A program made the position numbers and the translations under genes. DNA of 5,139 bases from JAAZFF01 sp964405775. GTDB taxonomy: Bacteria; Verrucomicrobiota; Kiritimatiellia; RFP12; UBA3636. The notes under the pieces were generated by a model, which worked only from the letters and a program-made list of their open reading frames with translations, did no database searches and was not told the origin of the DNA. Positions 1 to 5,139 of the stretch are shown here, piece by piece (the stretch's first letter is position 1; every line of letters begins with the position of its first letter). The stretch spans positions 1 to 5,139 of the forward strand of contig CAYOPG010000117.1 in NCBI GenBank assembly GCA_964405775.1, in the 5' to 3' direction.

Positions 1-1
1 A

Positions 2-1291
2 GGGAAGCGCCCGCTTAAATTGTCGTTCACCTCAGGCTCAGAGGCTAAAACAGTCGATGAAAACGGCAATGAAAAAGTTCTCGATACGGCTGCTGGGGAA
101 ACCGCTGTCGAGCTCTCGCAGACTCCTGTCTGGATCGTGGTGCGCAAGGGCGCTATAGAAAAAGCCGAGGTCGGCCTGTCTGTTTACGACGAAGCCCCTG
201 GCCCGAACACTGTTGTGCTCGAAGATTTCGAGAAGGCCGACTGGAGTTACAGTCCGAATCCCTACGTTCCGTATGCGTCCAATCACTGGGATGTCGTTCG
301 CGAGACTGTGGCTATGACATCGCAGCGCGTGCAATCCGGCGAAAGAGGCGGCACCTCGACAGTCTGGCGCGTCTCCATCGACGAAATCCCGACAAACAAG
401 CCCATGGTAGGTTTTTACGGCGTCTTCACGCCACCTAGAGCCATCAACATTCCCGGCAAAGCTCAAGCGCTCGGCTGGATGGGGCGGGGCAACTCGGCTT
501 GGAACCGCATCGCGTTCGAGCTTCAGGACGCCAAGGGCGAGTACTGGCGCAGCATCGGAACCAAGAACGTGTTCAACTGCGACGATATTCAGTCGCGCTC
601 GTACTTCAACTTCGACGGCTGGCGCTACATGGAGTTCCCGCTTCCCGGCACCTTGCCGGCCGATAACTACCGCGAGATGGATACCGTCTGGTGGGGGCAT
701 ACTGATGGAGATGGCATAGTCGATCTTCCACTGCGTCTCACTCGGGTATTCATCGAAACTCGTCCCGAGCAGATCTACGCCGATCAGATGCTACCGATTA
801 CCGATTCTGCAGTGGAGATAGATGATCTTGTCGCCGTTTACGGCAGTCCAGAGATGATGACCGAAGAGCCTGTCAAGGTGCAGCGTTCGGCGGCTCGTCT
901 GTTCATGCCGCGCAGCCGCGGAGGCAAGGGCATTCCCAACCCGATCTCGACACTTGCCACTGACGGAGTGGGAGCCGCGCCGGAAATTATCAACTTTGAG
1001 CCGCCTGCTCAGCAGAACGACGGCACCCGCGTCAGCGTGACGGTTAAACAGGTTCCATCCGCCAAGCAGTACAAGGTCTGGGTTTCTGCATATCCCGACG
1101 GCAAGGGCGCGAAGGCAATGGCGACGTTGGATGCGCCCGCTGGAGGCGCGGCGCCGGAGTTGGCAATCCGCGGTTTGAAGCCGAGCCAAAAGTTCTACTT
1201 TTACGCAACGTACATCGACGCCGACGGTAAAGAATCGAAGCCCTCGAAAGTTCGCGAAACCGTGCTCAAAGACGAGTTTCCCATGAAGTAA
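2..1291 (+). CDS. C-terminal part of a large, probably secreted carbohydrate-binding protein with a fibronectin III-like domain (5' end outside window)
   Basis: The frame is open from the first base, giving 429 codons before TAA. The TTG at 20 has no ribosome binding site and lies mid-domain, so the true start is almost certainly upstream. Counting from position 2, residues 1 to about 50 (ending LSQTPVWIVV) resemble the beta-sandwich that often follows a glycoside hydrolase catalytic domain. Residues about 72-285 look like a jelly-roll carbohydrate-binding module: an opening LEDFE, many aromatics (WNRIAFEL, FNFDGWRYMEFPLPG) and a closing VEIDDLVAVYG. A basic Pro/Gly linker follows (about 286-325). 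Residues about 326-420 look like a fibronectin type III domain (PEIINFEPP, YKVWVSAY, LKPSQKFYFYATYID). There is no C-terminal anchor, LPXTG or PEP-CTERM signal. No catalytic domain is visible, so enzyme activity is inference. It could instead be a non-enzymatic surface glycan-binding protein. Confidence 0.75.
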   Translation, partial: GKRPLKLSFTSGSEAKTVDENGNEKVLDTAAGETAVELSQTPVWIVVRKGAIEKAEVGLSVYDEAPGPNTVVLEDFEKADWSYSPNPYVPYASNHWDVVRETVAMTSQRVQSGERGGTSTVWRVSIDEIPTNKPMVGFYGVFTPPRAINIPGKAQALGWMGRGNSAWNRIAFELQDAKGEYWRSIGTKNVFNCDDIQSRSYFNFDGWRYMEFPLPGTLPADNYREMDTVWWGHTDGDGIVDLPLRLTRVFIETRPEQIYADQMLPITDSAVEIDDLVAVYGSPEMMTEEPVKVQRSAARLFMPRSRGGKGIPNPISTLATDGVGAAPEIINFEPPAQQNDGTRVSVTVKQVPSAKQYKVWVSAYPDGKGAKAMATLDAPAGGAAPELAIRGLKPSQKFYFYATYIDADGKESKPSKVRETVLKDEFPMK

Positions 1292-1297
1292 CGCAAG

Positions 1298-2419
1298 CTA
1301 CCTCCGTGTTGCCCGATATTTGGCCGGGGTCGTTCCCTCGGCCTTTTTGAATGCATTCCAGAAGTTGGTCGGTTCTGCGTAGCCCGACAACTCGGCGATC
1401 TCCTTGACGGGGATGTTGGTTTCGGCTAGCAGGCGGCAAATCTCGCGGTGGCGTAGTAAACGCCATTCTTCTGCCGGAGGATGTCCTGTTGCGGCTTTGA
1501 ATCGCATTTCGAGGGTGCGTTTCGAAGTTCCGCAGATGCGTGCAAGTTCCTCCGTCCCGCATGGAGCGAACAAGTTGGATGAGATATGCGCCACAGCCTT
1601 GTTCACAAGCTTGTCTGAGTATCGCGCGATGGCTGTGCTTTCGCGGACAATCACACGGATAGGAGGCAGAGTCTCCGATGGAGGGCTTTGACCTGGCGTG
1701 TCAAGCATGGCGTGCAGCATCAAGGCGGCTGCACGTCCAGTCTGCCGGTCTGGAAGAAGGATAGTGCTGAGAGTTCTAGGGGAAAGTACCGAGTCGAGAA
1801 GCGAGTCTCCGACACCGAGAATGCCTGCCGATTCGGGGATACTACGTCCGATTTCAACGAATGCGTTTGCGACTTGACGGGCGAGGAAGTCGGAAGTGCA
1901 GAAGCAAGCTACAGGTTCGGGAAGGGTGGCGAGCCACGATTTGAGTCGTATCGAATCCGATGTGATAATGCCGTCAGGCATGATTGCTGGAGAGGAGCCA
2001 AGTGCGACCGCCTCTCTCCGGAAGCCTTCTCGCATCTGTCTTGATGCGAAAACTGCGCGTTCATGAACGATGGCCGTGGCTGTCCACCCGTGTTCGAACA
2101 GGTGGCTCGCAGCCAGGGCGCCGGTGGTAGCATAGTTTGCCGTGACGGATGGTATTGTATTTATTTCGGAAATAGAGCCGATATTTACAAGCGGAATATC
2201 GTATTGTGTTAAGCGTTCAAGCCAAAGATCGCCGGGGAAAGCGCCTATGACGCCGTTGACTCCGCCGGACTCCAGCAGATGCTCAAGCATATCTGTCTGG
2301 TTGTAGTGTACCGGAGCGACACGTATCTCGCGGACGCGTGAAAATTCCTCTTGCACGCCTGCGAGGATGCGCAGTGAGCCGGCCAGGTCGGAGTCTAGGA
2401 GGACGACGATTGTTTTCAT
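1298..2419 (-). CDS. XylR-like transcriptional regulator: LacI-type sugar-binding domain fused to AraC-type HTH
   Basis: A 373-residue cytoplasmic protein with no signal peptide or membrane segment. Residues 1 to about 265 resemble the periplasmic-binding-protein fold of LacI/XylR regulators: an opening beta strand (MKTIVVLLDS), the conserved TTGALAASHLFEHGW segment (about 98-112), and GILGVGDSLLDSVLSPRTLSTI (about 199-220), which matches the usual G-V-D-N-D...LSSI region. Residues about 270-373 form an AraC/XylS DNA-binding domain with two helix-turn-helices: ELARICGTSKRTLEMRFK (about 291-308) and VKEIAELSGYAEPTNFWNAFKK (about 338-359), then the typical TTPAKYR. E. coli XylR has the same order and a similar length (about 390). 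The ligand is probably a sugar, but its identity cannot be read from sequence. The ATG at 2419 gives a complete N-terminal strand but has no Shine-Dalgarno. The gene is convergent with the glycan-binding gene (6 bp gap) and divergent from gmd (105 bp). Confidence 0.93.
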   Translation of the reverse strand: MKTIVVLLDSDLAGSLRILAGVQEEFSRVREIRVAPVHYNQTDMLEHLLESGGVNGVIGAFPGDLWLERLTQYDIPLVNIGSISEINTIPSVTANYATTGALAASHLFEHGWTATAIVHERAVFASRQMREGFRREAVALGSSPAIMPDGIITSDSIRLKSWLATLPEPVACFCTSDFLARQVANAFVEIGRSIPESAGILGVGDSLLDSVLSPRTLSTILLPDRQTGRAAALMLHAMLDTPGQSPPSETLPPIRVIVRESTAIARYSDKLVNKAVAHISSNLFAPCGTEELARICGTSKRTLEMRFKAATGHPPAEEWRLLRHREICRLLAETNIPVKEIAELSGYAEPTNFWNAFKKAEGTTPAKYRATRR

Positions 2420-2438
2420 TTCTGCGCAAAATCATAAT
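2410..2438 (+). promoter_or_regulatory. gmd: Weak candidate promoter for gmd-fcl
   Basis: TTGTTT (2410-2415) and CATAAT (2433-2438) are separated by 17 bp. The -10 matches five of six consensus bases and the -35 four of six. TATACT at 2438-2443 is an alternative -10 without a well-placed -35. Transcription from here would give a gmd leader of about 80 bases and would overlap the palindrome and the opposing promoter, so the two directions would interfere or be co-regulated. TATGTT at 2492-2497 lacks a good -35. Confidence 0.25.
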
Positions 2439-2450
2439 ATACTATTGCGC
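2424..2450. promoter_or_regulatory. Palindromic operator candidate GCGCAA-N15-TTGCGC between regulator and gmd
   Basis: Perfect 6-bp inverted half-sites at 2424-2429 and 2445-2450 are centred on 2437, where a small ATAATAT palindrome also lies. The half-site centres are 21 bp apart, about two helical turns, so both would face the same side of the DNA. One half lies in the spacer of the putative regulator promoter and the other at its predicted start site, a good position for autorepression. AraC-family proteins more often bind direct repeats, so the identity of the binder is inference. A GC-clamped AT-rich interval can also arise by chance. Confidence 0.4.
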
Positions 2451-2460
2451 TTATGGTCAA
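2431..2460 (-). promoter_or_regulatory. Putative sigma70-type promoter of the XylR-like regulator
   Basis: Reading the minus strand, a -35-like TTGACC (2460-2455) is followed after 18 bp by a -10-like TATGAT (2436-2431). Each matches the consensus at five of six bases. Transcription would start near 2424, only about five bases before the ATG at 2419, so the mRNA would be nearly leaderless, which fits the missing Shine-Dalgarno. The overlapping TATTAT (2439-2434, 15 bp spacing) is a poorer alternative. The call is by eye, and the sigma factor preference of the host is unknown. Confidence 0.45.
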
Positions 2461-2507
2461 TGGATAAAAAGCTGAAACTGGCTAGCATCTTTATGTTCAT
2501 GCAGTTG

Positions 2508-2514
2508 AAAAGGA
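2508..2514 (+). promoter_or_regulatory. gmd: Ribosome binding site of gmd
   Basis: AAAAGGA ends 10 bases before the ATG at 2525. This is a moderate Shine-Dalgarno at a slightly long but workable spacing, and it supports the chosen start. Confidence 0.55.
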
Positions 2515-2524
2515 TTATCTCACA

Positions 2525-3538
2525 ATGAAAAAAGCCTTAATTACCGGTATAACCGGGCAGGACGGTTCCTATCTAGCCGAGCTTTTGCTCGACAAGGGCT
2601 ATGAGGTGCACGGTCTTATTCGCAGGTCTTCGACGTTCAACACCGAGCGTATAGACCATTTGTATCAGGATCCGCACATAATGGGAGTCAGGCTGTTCCT
2701 CCACTATGGCGATTTGGCCGACTCCGCACGTCTGACAAAGCTCCTTTACGAGCTACGCCCAGATGAGGTCTATAACCTTGGCGCTCAGAGCCACGTGCGC
2801 GTTTCTTTCGACATGCCGGAATATACCGCCGATGTGACAGGCGTGGGGACGATCCGGGTTCTGGACGCCGTTCGCGAAGCCGGGATTGCCCACGGGGTGC
2901 GTTTTTATCAGGCATCGTCGTCCGAGCTTTATGGGAAGGTTGAAGAGGTGCCGCAAAACGAGAACACTCGTTTCCATCCGCGCTCACCTTACGCCTGCGC
3001 GAAAATCTATGCCTATTGGATCACTCGTAACTATAGAGAGGCGTATGGTCTGCATGCCTCGAACGGCATTCTCTTCAACCACGAGTCTCCGCGCAGAGGT
3101 CAGACGTTCGTAACACGCAAAATCACCATGGCGGCGACTAGAATAAAGCTTGGGCTACAGAGTGAGCTTTATCTGGGAAATCTTGATGCGCGGCGGGATT
3201 GGGGATTCGCGGGAGATTACGTGGAAGCCATGTGGCGTGTGCTTCAGCAGGACCAGCCGGATGACTACGTGATAGCAACAGGTGAAGCCCACACAGTGCG
3301 AGAGTTCTGCGAAGAAGCTTTTGGGTTGCTCGATCTCGACTGGCGGGAATACGTGCGCTATGATCCGCGCTACGAAAGGCCGACGGAAGTTGATCTGCTG
3401 ATTGGCGACGCCTCCAAAGCCCGCAAGGTTCTCGGGTGGGAGCCTAAAGTGAATTTCAAGGAGCTCGTGCGTATGATGGTCGATGCAGATTTCGCCACTG
3501 CACGCCGCGAGCGAACCCTCATGGAGCAGCGCCAGTAA
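2525..3538 (+). CDS. gmd: GDP-mannose 4,6-dehydratase
   Basis: Converts GDP-D-mannose to GDP-4-keto-6-deoxy-D-mannose in the cytoplasm, the first step to GDP-L-fucose (and to GDP-rhamnose or GDP-perosamine in some bacteria). The 337-residue product is a full-length extended short-chain dehydrogenase. The NADP-binding Rossmann motif is G8-ITG-QDG14, followed by the family signature RRSSTFNTERIDHLY (33-47). The catalytic set sits at the numbering of E. coli Gmd: Ser132 in place of the usual Thr, Glu134 (in SSELYG), and Tyr156/Lys160 in SPYACAK. FNHESPRRG (184-192) and the GDP-sugar-binding segment NLDARRDWGFAGDYV (219-233) are intact. The ATG start puts the Rossmann strand at residues 3-7, as expected. 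fcl follows 51 bp downstream on the same strand, which points to GDP-L-fucose as the end product. The XylR-like regulator is divergent upstream. Lysine codons are evenly split between AAA and AAG, so strong expression bias is not apparent. Confidence 0.98.
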   Translation: MKKALITGITGQDGSYLAELLLDKGYEVHGLIRRSSTFNTERIDHLYQDPHIMGVRLFLHYGDLADSARLTKLLYELRPDEVYNLGAQSHVRVSFDMPEYTADVTGVGTIRVLDAVREAGIAHGVRFYQASSSELYGKVEEVPQNENTRFHPRSPYACAKIYAYWITRNYREAYGLHASNGILFNHESPRRGQTFVTRKITMAATRIKLGLQSELYLGNLDARRDWGFAGDYVEAMWRVLQQDQPDDYVIATGEAHTVREFCEEAFGLLDLDWREYVRYDPRYERPTEVDLLIGDASKARKVLGWEPKVNFKELVRMMVDADFATARRERTLMEQRQ

Positions 3539-3560
3539 AGTGGCCACATGCTGTTTTGAT

Positions 3561-3601
3561 TGAAAAACAAAATACTTCACAATAAATCAATGAAAAACAA
3601 A
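3561..3601 (+). repeat. Direct repeat of TGAAAAACAAA across two possible fcl starts
   Basis: The 11-base TGAAAAACAAA occurs at 3561-3571 and again at 3591-3601, exactly 30 bp apart and in the same reading frame. The first copy is preceded by T (TTG at 3560), the second by A (ATG at 3590), so each copy makes a possible start followed by Lys-Asn-Lys. It may be a small duplication of the initiation region or chance in an A-rich stretch. An 8-bp palindrome, GTGGCCAC (3540-3547), lies just before it, directly after the gmd stop. Confidence 0.6.
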
Positions 3602-4546
3602 GAACAGTTTGATAAGACGCTAGTGTTCGGCCACAAGGGAATGGTTGGTTCCGCAATAGTGCGGCGCATGGCAAGCCACGGGCTCCCGGCACCGATTACG
3701 GCAGGCAGGGAAGAGGTTGATTGCCTGGAACAGGCTGCGGTTCGAGAGTTTATCTCGACGGTCAAGCCTTCGTCGGTCATAGTGGCCGCCGCGAAGGTGG
3801 GAGGCATAGAGGCCAACCGAAGCCATATGGCAGAATTCATGTATGAGAACATCATTCTCGCTGCCAACATAATAGATGCATCCTACCGGGCTGGAGTCAA
3901 GCATCTCATGTTTCTAGGAAGCTCTTGCATATACCCGCGCATGGCGGAGCAGCCGATACGCGAGGACGCACTCCTCAGCGGGTTGCTTGAGCCCTCAAAC
4001 GAAGGCTACGCGATCGCCAAAATATCCGGGCTTAAAATGTGCCAGTACTACCGCCGCCAGTATGGGGTGTGCTACCACTCTGTAATGCCCACCAACTTGT
4101 ACGGTCCGGGGGACAACTACCACCCTCAGCACTCGCACGTGCTTCCCGCATTGATCCGCCGGTTTGAAGAGGCGCGCGAGGACAATGTACGTGAAGTGAC
4201 GCTGTGGGGTACTGGTTCGGCGTTAAGGGAATTCCTTCATGCCGATGATTTGGCAGACGCCGTTTTGTTCACGATGGGACTCGACAACCCGCCCGACTGG
4301 GTCAACGTTGGCTCTGGTGAGGAGGTTTCCATAAAGCAGCTTGCAGAAAAGGTTAAGTCCGCCGTCGGCGTAGGTTGCGAAATCAAATGGGATCCGACGA
4401 AACCAGATGGCACCCCTCGCAAATTGCTTGATTGCTCGCTACTGCGTAGCTTTGGCTGGGCCCCTAAGATTTTCCTTGATGAAGGCATCAAGCGGACTAT
4501 AGAAGACTACAGGCGCGAAGGTGCTACCGGCACACGCCGTGGGTAG
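3590..4546 (+). CDS. fcl: GDP-L-fucose synthase (GDP-4-keto-6-deoxymannose 3,5-epimerase/4-reductase)
   Basis: Carries out the 3,5-epimerisation and NADPH-dependent 4-reduction that turn the Gmd product into GDP-L-fucose. From the ATG at 3590 the protein has 318 residues, against 321 for E. coli Fcl (WcaG). The Rossmann motif is G14-HKG-MVG20. Ser111 and Cys113 lie in GSSCIYP, Tyr140 and Lys144 in GYAIAK, and His183 in HSHVLP. They correspond to E. coli Ser107, Cys109, Tyr136, Lys140 and His179, all offset by four, so both epimerase and reductase residues are present. MPTNLYGPGDN (166-176) and REFLHADDLADA (213-224) are family signatures. An in-frame TTG at 3560 would add ten residues (MKNKILHNKS) of no recognised kind; ATG is preferred on codon strength and length. 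Neither start has a Shine-Dalgarno, and translation may depend on the A-rich leader or coupling to gmd. Probably co-transcribed with gmd. Confidence 0.97.
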   Translation: MKNKEQFDKTLVFGHKGMVGSAIVRRMASHGLPAPITAGREEVDCLEQAAVREFISTVKPSSVIVAAAKVGGIEANRSHMAEFMYENIILAANIIDASYRAGVKHLMFLGSSCIYPRMAEQPIREDALLSGLLEPSNEGYAIAKISGLKMCQYYRRQYGVCYHSVMPTNLYGPGDNYHPQHSHVLPALIRRFEEAREDNVREVTLWGTGSALREFLHADDLADAVLFTMGLDNPPDWVNVGSGEEVSIKQLAEKVKSAVGVGCEIKWDPTKPDGTPRKLLDCSLLRSFGWAPKIFLDEGIKRTIEDYRREGATGTRRG

Positions 4547-4564
4547 CCTGAGGGGGCGGTTTTT
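4523..4564 (+). terminator. Hairpin at the fcl stop codon followed by a T run; weak terminator candidate
   Basis: GCTAC-CGGC (4523-4531) can pair with GCCG (4536-4539) and GTAGC (4543-4547) across an ACAC loop with a three-base bulge. The hairpin includes the TAG stop. A run of five T follows at 4560-4564, 12 bases after the stem, too far for a textbook intrinsic terminator. An alternative pairing, CGCC (4535-4538) with GGCG (4555-4558), ends next to the T run but is only four base pairs. Termination here is plausible because pckG has its own promoter-like sequence. Confidence 0.3.
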
Positions 4565-4702
4565 AGTCGCAGTCTGACAAATCCGCATTCGTTTGGGGAA
4601 ACCTGAAGACTCCGATGCCGGATCGCGAATCGTCGCGCTCGCGCCGTAATCCGAGCTGCATGCCGCAGGGCTTCAGAGTTCTCGCCTGTCAATAAAATAT
4701 TC
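4565..4702. other. Intergenic stretch with no supported gene
   Basis: No coding potential on either strand is convincing. Only small hairpins are seen: GTTT-GGGG-AAAC (4591-4602), flanked by TTC/GAA, and CGCGA-ATCG-TCGCG (4624-4637). Neither is followed by a T run and no RNA family is recognised. The sequence changes from GC-rich to AT-rich at about 4690, where the pckG promoter region begins. Confidence 0.5.
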
Positions 4703-4731
4703 TTTCCACTGTGCCGAAATTCATATATACT
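4703..4731 (+). promoter_or_regulatory. pckG: Putative sigma70-type promoter of pckG
   Basis: TTTCCA (4703-4708) and TATACT (4726-4731) are separated by 17 bp; the boxes match four and five of six consensus bases. Transcription would start near 4738, giving a leader of about 77 bases before the ATG. The AT-rich setting just upstream (AATAAAATATT, 4691-4701) could act as an UP-like element. The call is by eye. Confidence 0.5.
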
Positions 4732-4749
4732 ACGACAGCCAATACCGCA

Positions 4750-4759
4750 AGACCGGTCT
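4750..4759. promoter_or_regulatory. 10-bp palindrome AGACCGGTCT in the pckG leader
   Basis: A perfect palindrome about 12 bases downstream of the predicted pckG transcription start. This is a usual place for a repressor site in a gluconeogenic gene, but no known operator is recognised and a 10-bp palindrome can occur by chance. Confidence 0.25.
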
Positions 4760-4803
4760 GAAAATCGACAATCGAGGAACATTTTAACAACAAGACAAAA
4801 TAT

Positions 4804-4810
4804 AAAGGAA
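4804..4810 (+). promoter_or_regulatory. pckG: Ribosome binding site of pckG
   Basis: AAAGGAA is followed by an A run and ATG at 4815, about five bases after the AAGGA core. It is the clearest Shine-Dalgarno in the window and fixes the pckG start. Confidence 0.7.
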
Positions 4811-4814
4811 AAAA

Positions 4815-5139
4815 ATGGACATTACCAAGCTCAAGAACAAGGAACTCGTCAAGTGGCTCCAGGGATGGATCGATCTCTGCACGCCGGATGCAGTTGTTTT
4901 CGTGGACGGATCGCAGAAGCAGTATGACCAGCTCGGCGCACAGATGGTCGCAGCGGGCAATTTCATCCGCCTGAATGACAAGAAAAAGCCGAACAGCTAT
5001 GCGGTACGCTCTGACGTCGGCGACGTCGCGCGTGTCGAGGAGCGCACGTTCATCTGCGCCAAGACGAAGCTTGCGGCAGGCCCCACGAACAACTGGTGCG
5101 ACCCGGTCGAGATGAAGGCGATCCTCTGCGGCAAGCAGA
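4815..5139 (+). CDS. pckG: Phosphoenolpyruvate carboxykinase (GTP), N-terminal 108 residues; 3' end outside window
   Basis: Interconverts oxaloacetate plus GTP with phosphoenolpyruvate plus CO2 and GDP; it drives gluconeogenesis, or CO2 fixation in fermenters. The visible part matches the N-terminus of the GTP-dependent family: a short helical start (LVKWLQGWIDLCTPD), VFVDGSQKQYDQL (28-40), FIRLN (50-54), PNSYAVRSDVGDVARVEERTFIC (59-81) and AGPTNNWCDP (88-97). Arg65 occupies the position of the conserved substrate-binding arginine in the family's ARTD/ARSD motif. The ATP-dependent enzyme is unrelated at this end. About 500 residues, including the GTP and metal sites, lie outside the window, so intactness cannot be judged. 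Lysine uses AAG in 11 of 12 cases, against 6 of 12 in gmd, suggesting high expression. It has its own promoter-like sequence and strong ribosome binding site, so it is probably independent of gmd-fcl. Confidence 0.93.
   Translation, partial: MDITKLKNKELVKWLQGWIDLCTPDAVVFVDGSQKQYDQLGAQMVAAGNFIRLNDKKKPNSYAVRSDVGDVARVEERTFICAKTKLAAGPTNNWCDPVEMKAILCGKQ

Noticed and set aside
20..22. TTG as the start of the first gene
   Set aside because: The frame is open to the window edge, no ribosome binding site precedes it, and the protein would begin inside a beta-sandwich domain without a signal peptide.
38..700. Long minus-strand open frame of 220 codons
   Set aside because: Antisense shadow of the carbohydrate-binding-like gene, whose plus-strand protein has clear domain patterns; the minus translation has none.
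1404..2044. Plus-strand open frames of 95 and 118 codons
   Set aside because: They are antisense to the well-supported XylR-like regulator and have no recognisable protein pattern.
3115..3124. Second copy of CGCAAAATCA, also present at 2425-2434 in the operator candidate
   Set aside because: It lies inside conserved Gmd coding sequence (Arg-Lys-Ile) and lacks the partner half-site, so chance is the simplest explanation.
3155..3580. Minus-strand open frame of 141 codons
   Set aside because: Shadow of the gmd 3' half; the plus strand encodes conserved Gmd motifs throughout this interval.
4507..4782. Minus-strand open frame of 91 codons across the fcl-pckG gap
   Set aside because: It overlaps the fcl 3' end and the pckG promoter region, is rich in Arg/Ser/Cys like antisense shadows, has no ribosome binding site and resembles no known protein.
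1..5139. CRISPR arrays, tRNA or rRNA genes, insertion sequences, phage or toxin-antitoxin genes
   Set aside because: No regularly spaced repeats, no tRNA-like cloverleaf, and no transposase, integrase or terminal inverted repeats were seen; the window is accounted for by five metabolic, regulatory or surface genes and short gaps.

Overview
The window reads as ordinary bacterial chromosome of medium-to-high GC with AT-rich intergenic stretches. It holds three intact genes and two genes cut by the window edges. Shine-Dalgarno signals are uneven: clear before the PEP carboxykinase gene, fair before gmd, and absent before the regulator and fcl. A XylR-type regulator (sugar-binding domain fused to an AraC helix-turn-helix) beside a large secreted carbohydrate-binding protein, plus a GTP-type PEP carboxykinase, would suit the Verrucomicrobiota/Lentisphaerota/Kiritimatiellota group. 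That placement is inference; no rRNA or other marker is present.

Layout. (1) Positions 2-1291, plus strand: the C-terminal 429 codons of a larger protein, with the tail of a beta-sandwich, a carbohydrate-binding-like beta-sandwich and a C-terminal fibronectin type III-like domain. It is probably the tail of a secreted glycan-active protein. (2) Positions 1298-2419, minus strand: the complete XylR-like regulator, convergent with gene 1 and only 6 bp from it. (3) Positions 2420-2524: a divergent control region with a GCGCAA-N15-TTGCGC palindrome overlapping promoter-like elements on both strands. (4) Positions 2525-4546, plus strand: gmd and fcl, the two enzymes that turn GDP-mannose into GDP-L-fucose, 51 bp apart and probably one operon. 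(5) Positions 4547-4814: an intergenic region with a hairpin at the fcl end, then a sigma70-like promoter, a short palindrome and a strong ribosome binding site. (6) From 4815, plus strand: the first 108 codons of GTP-dependent PEP carboxykinase (pckG), which runs off the window.

How they work together. gmd and fcl form a complete two-step GDP-fucose module with catalytic residues intact; no glycosyltransferase is visible, so the use of the GDP-fucose is unknown. The regulator could control itself, gmd-fcl, the glycan-active gene on its other side, or several of these. The shared palindrome is the best clue and is unproven. pckG appears to be an independent central-metabolism unit. I found no convincing undescribed system; the most interesting feature is the possible coupling of a sugar-sensing regulator to GDP-fucose synthesis.
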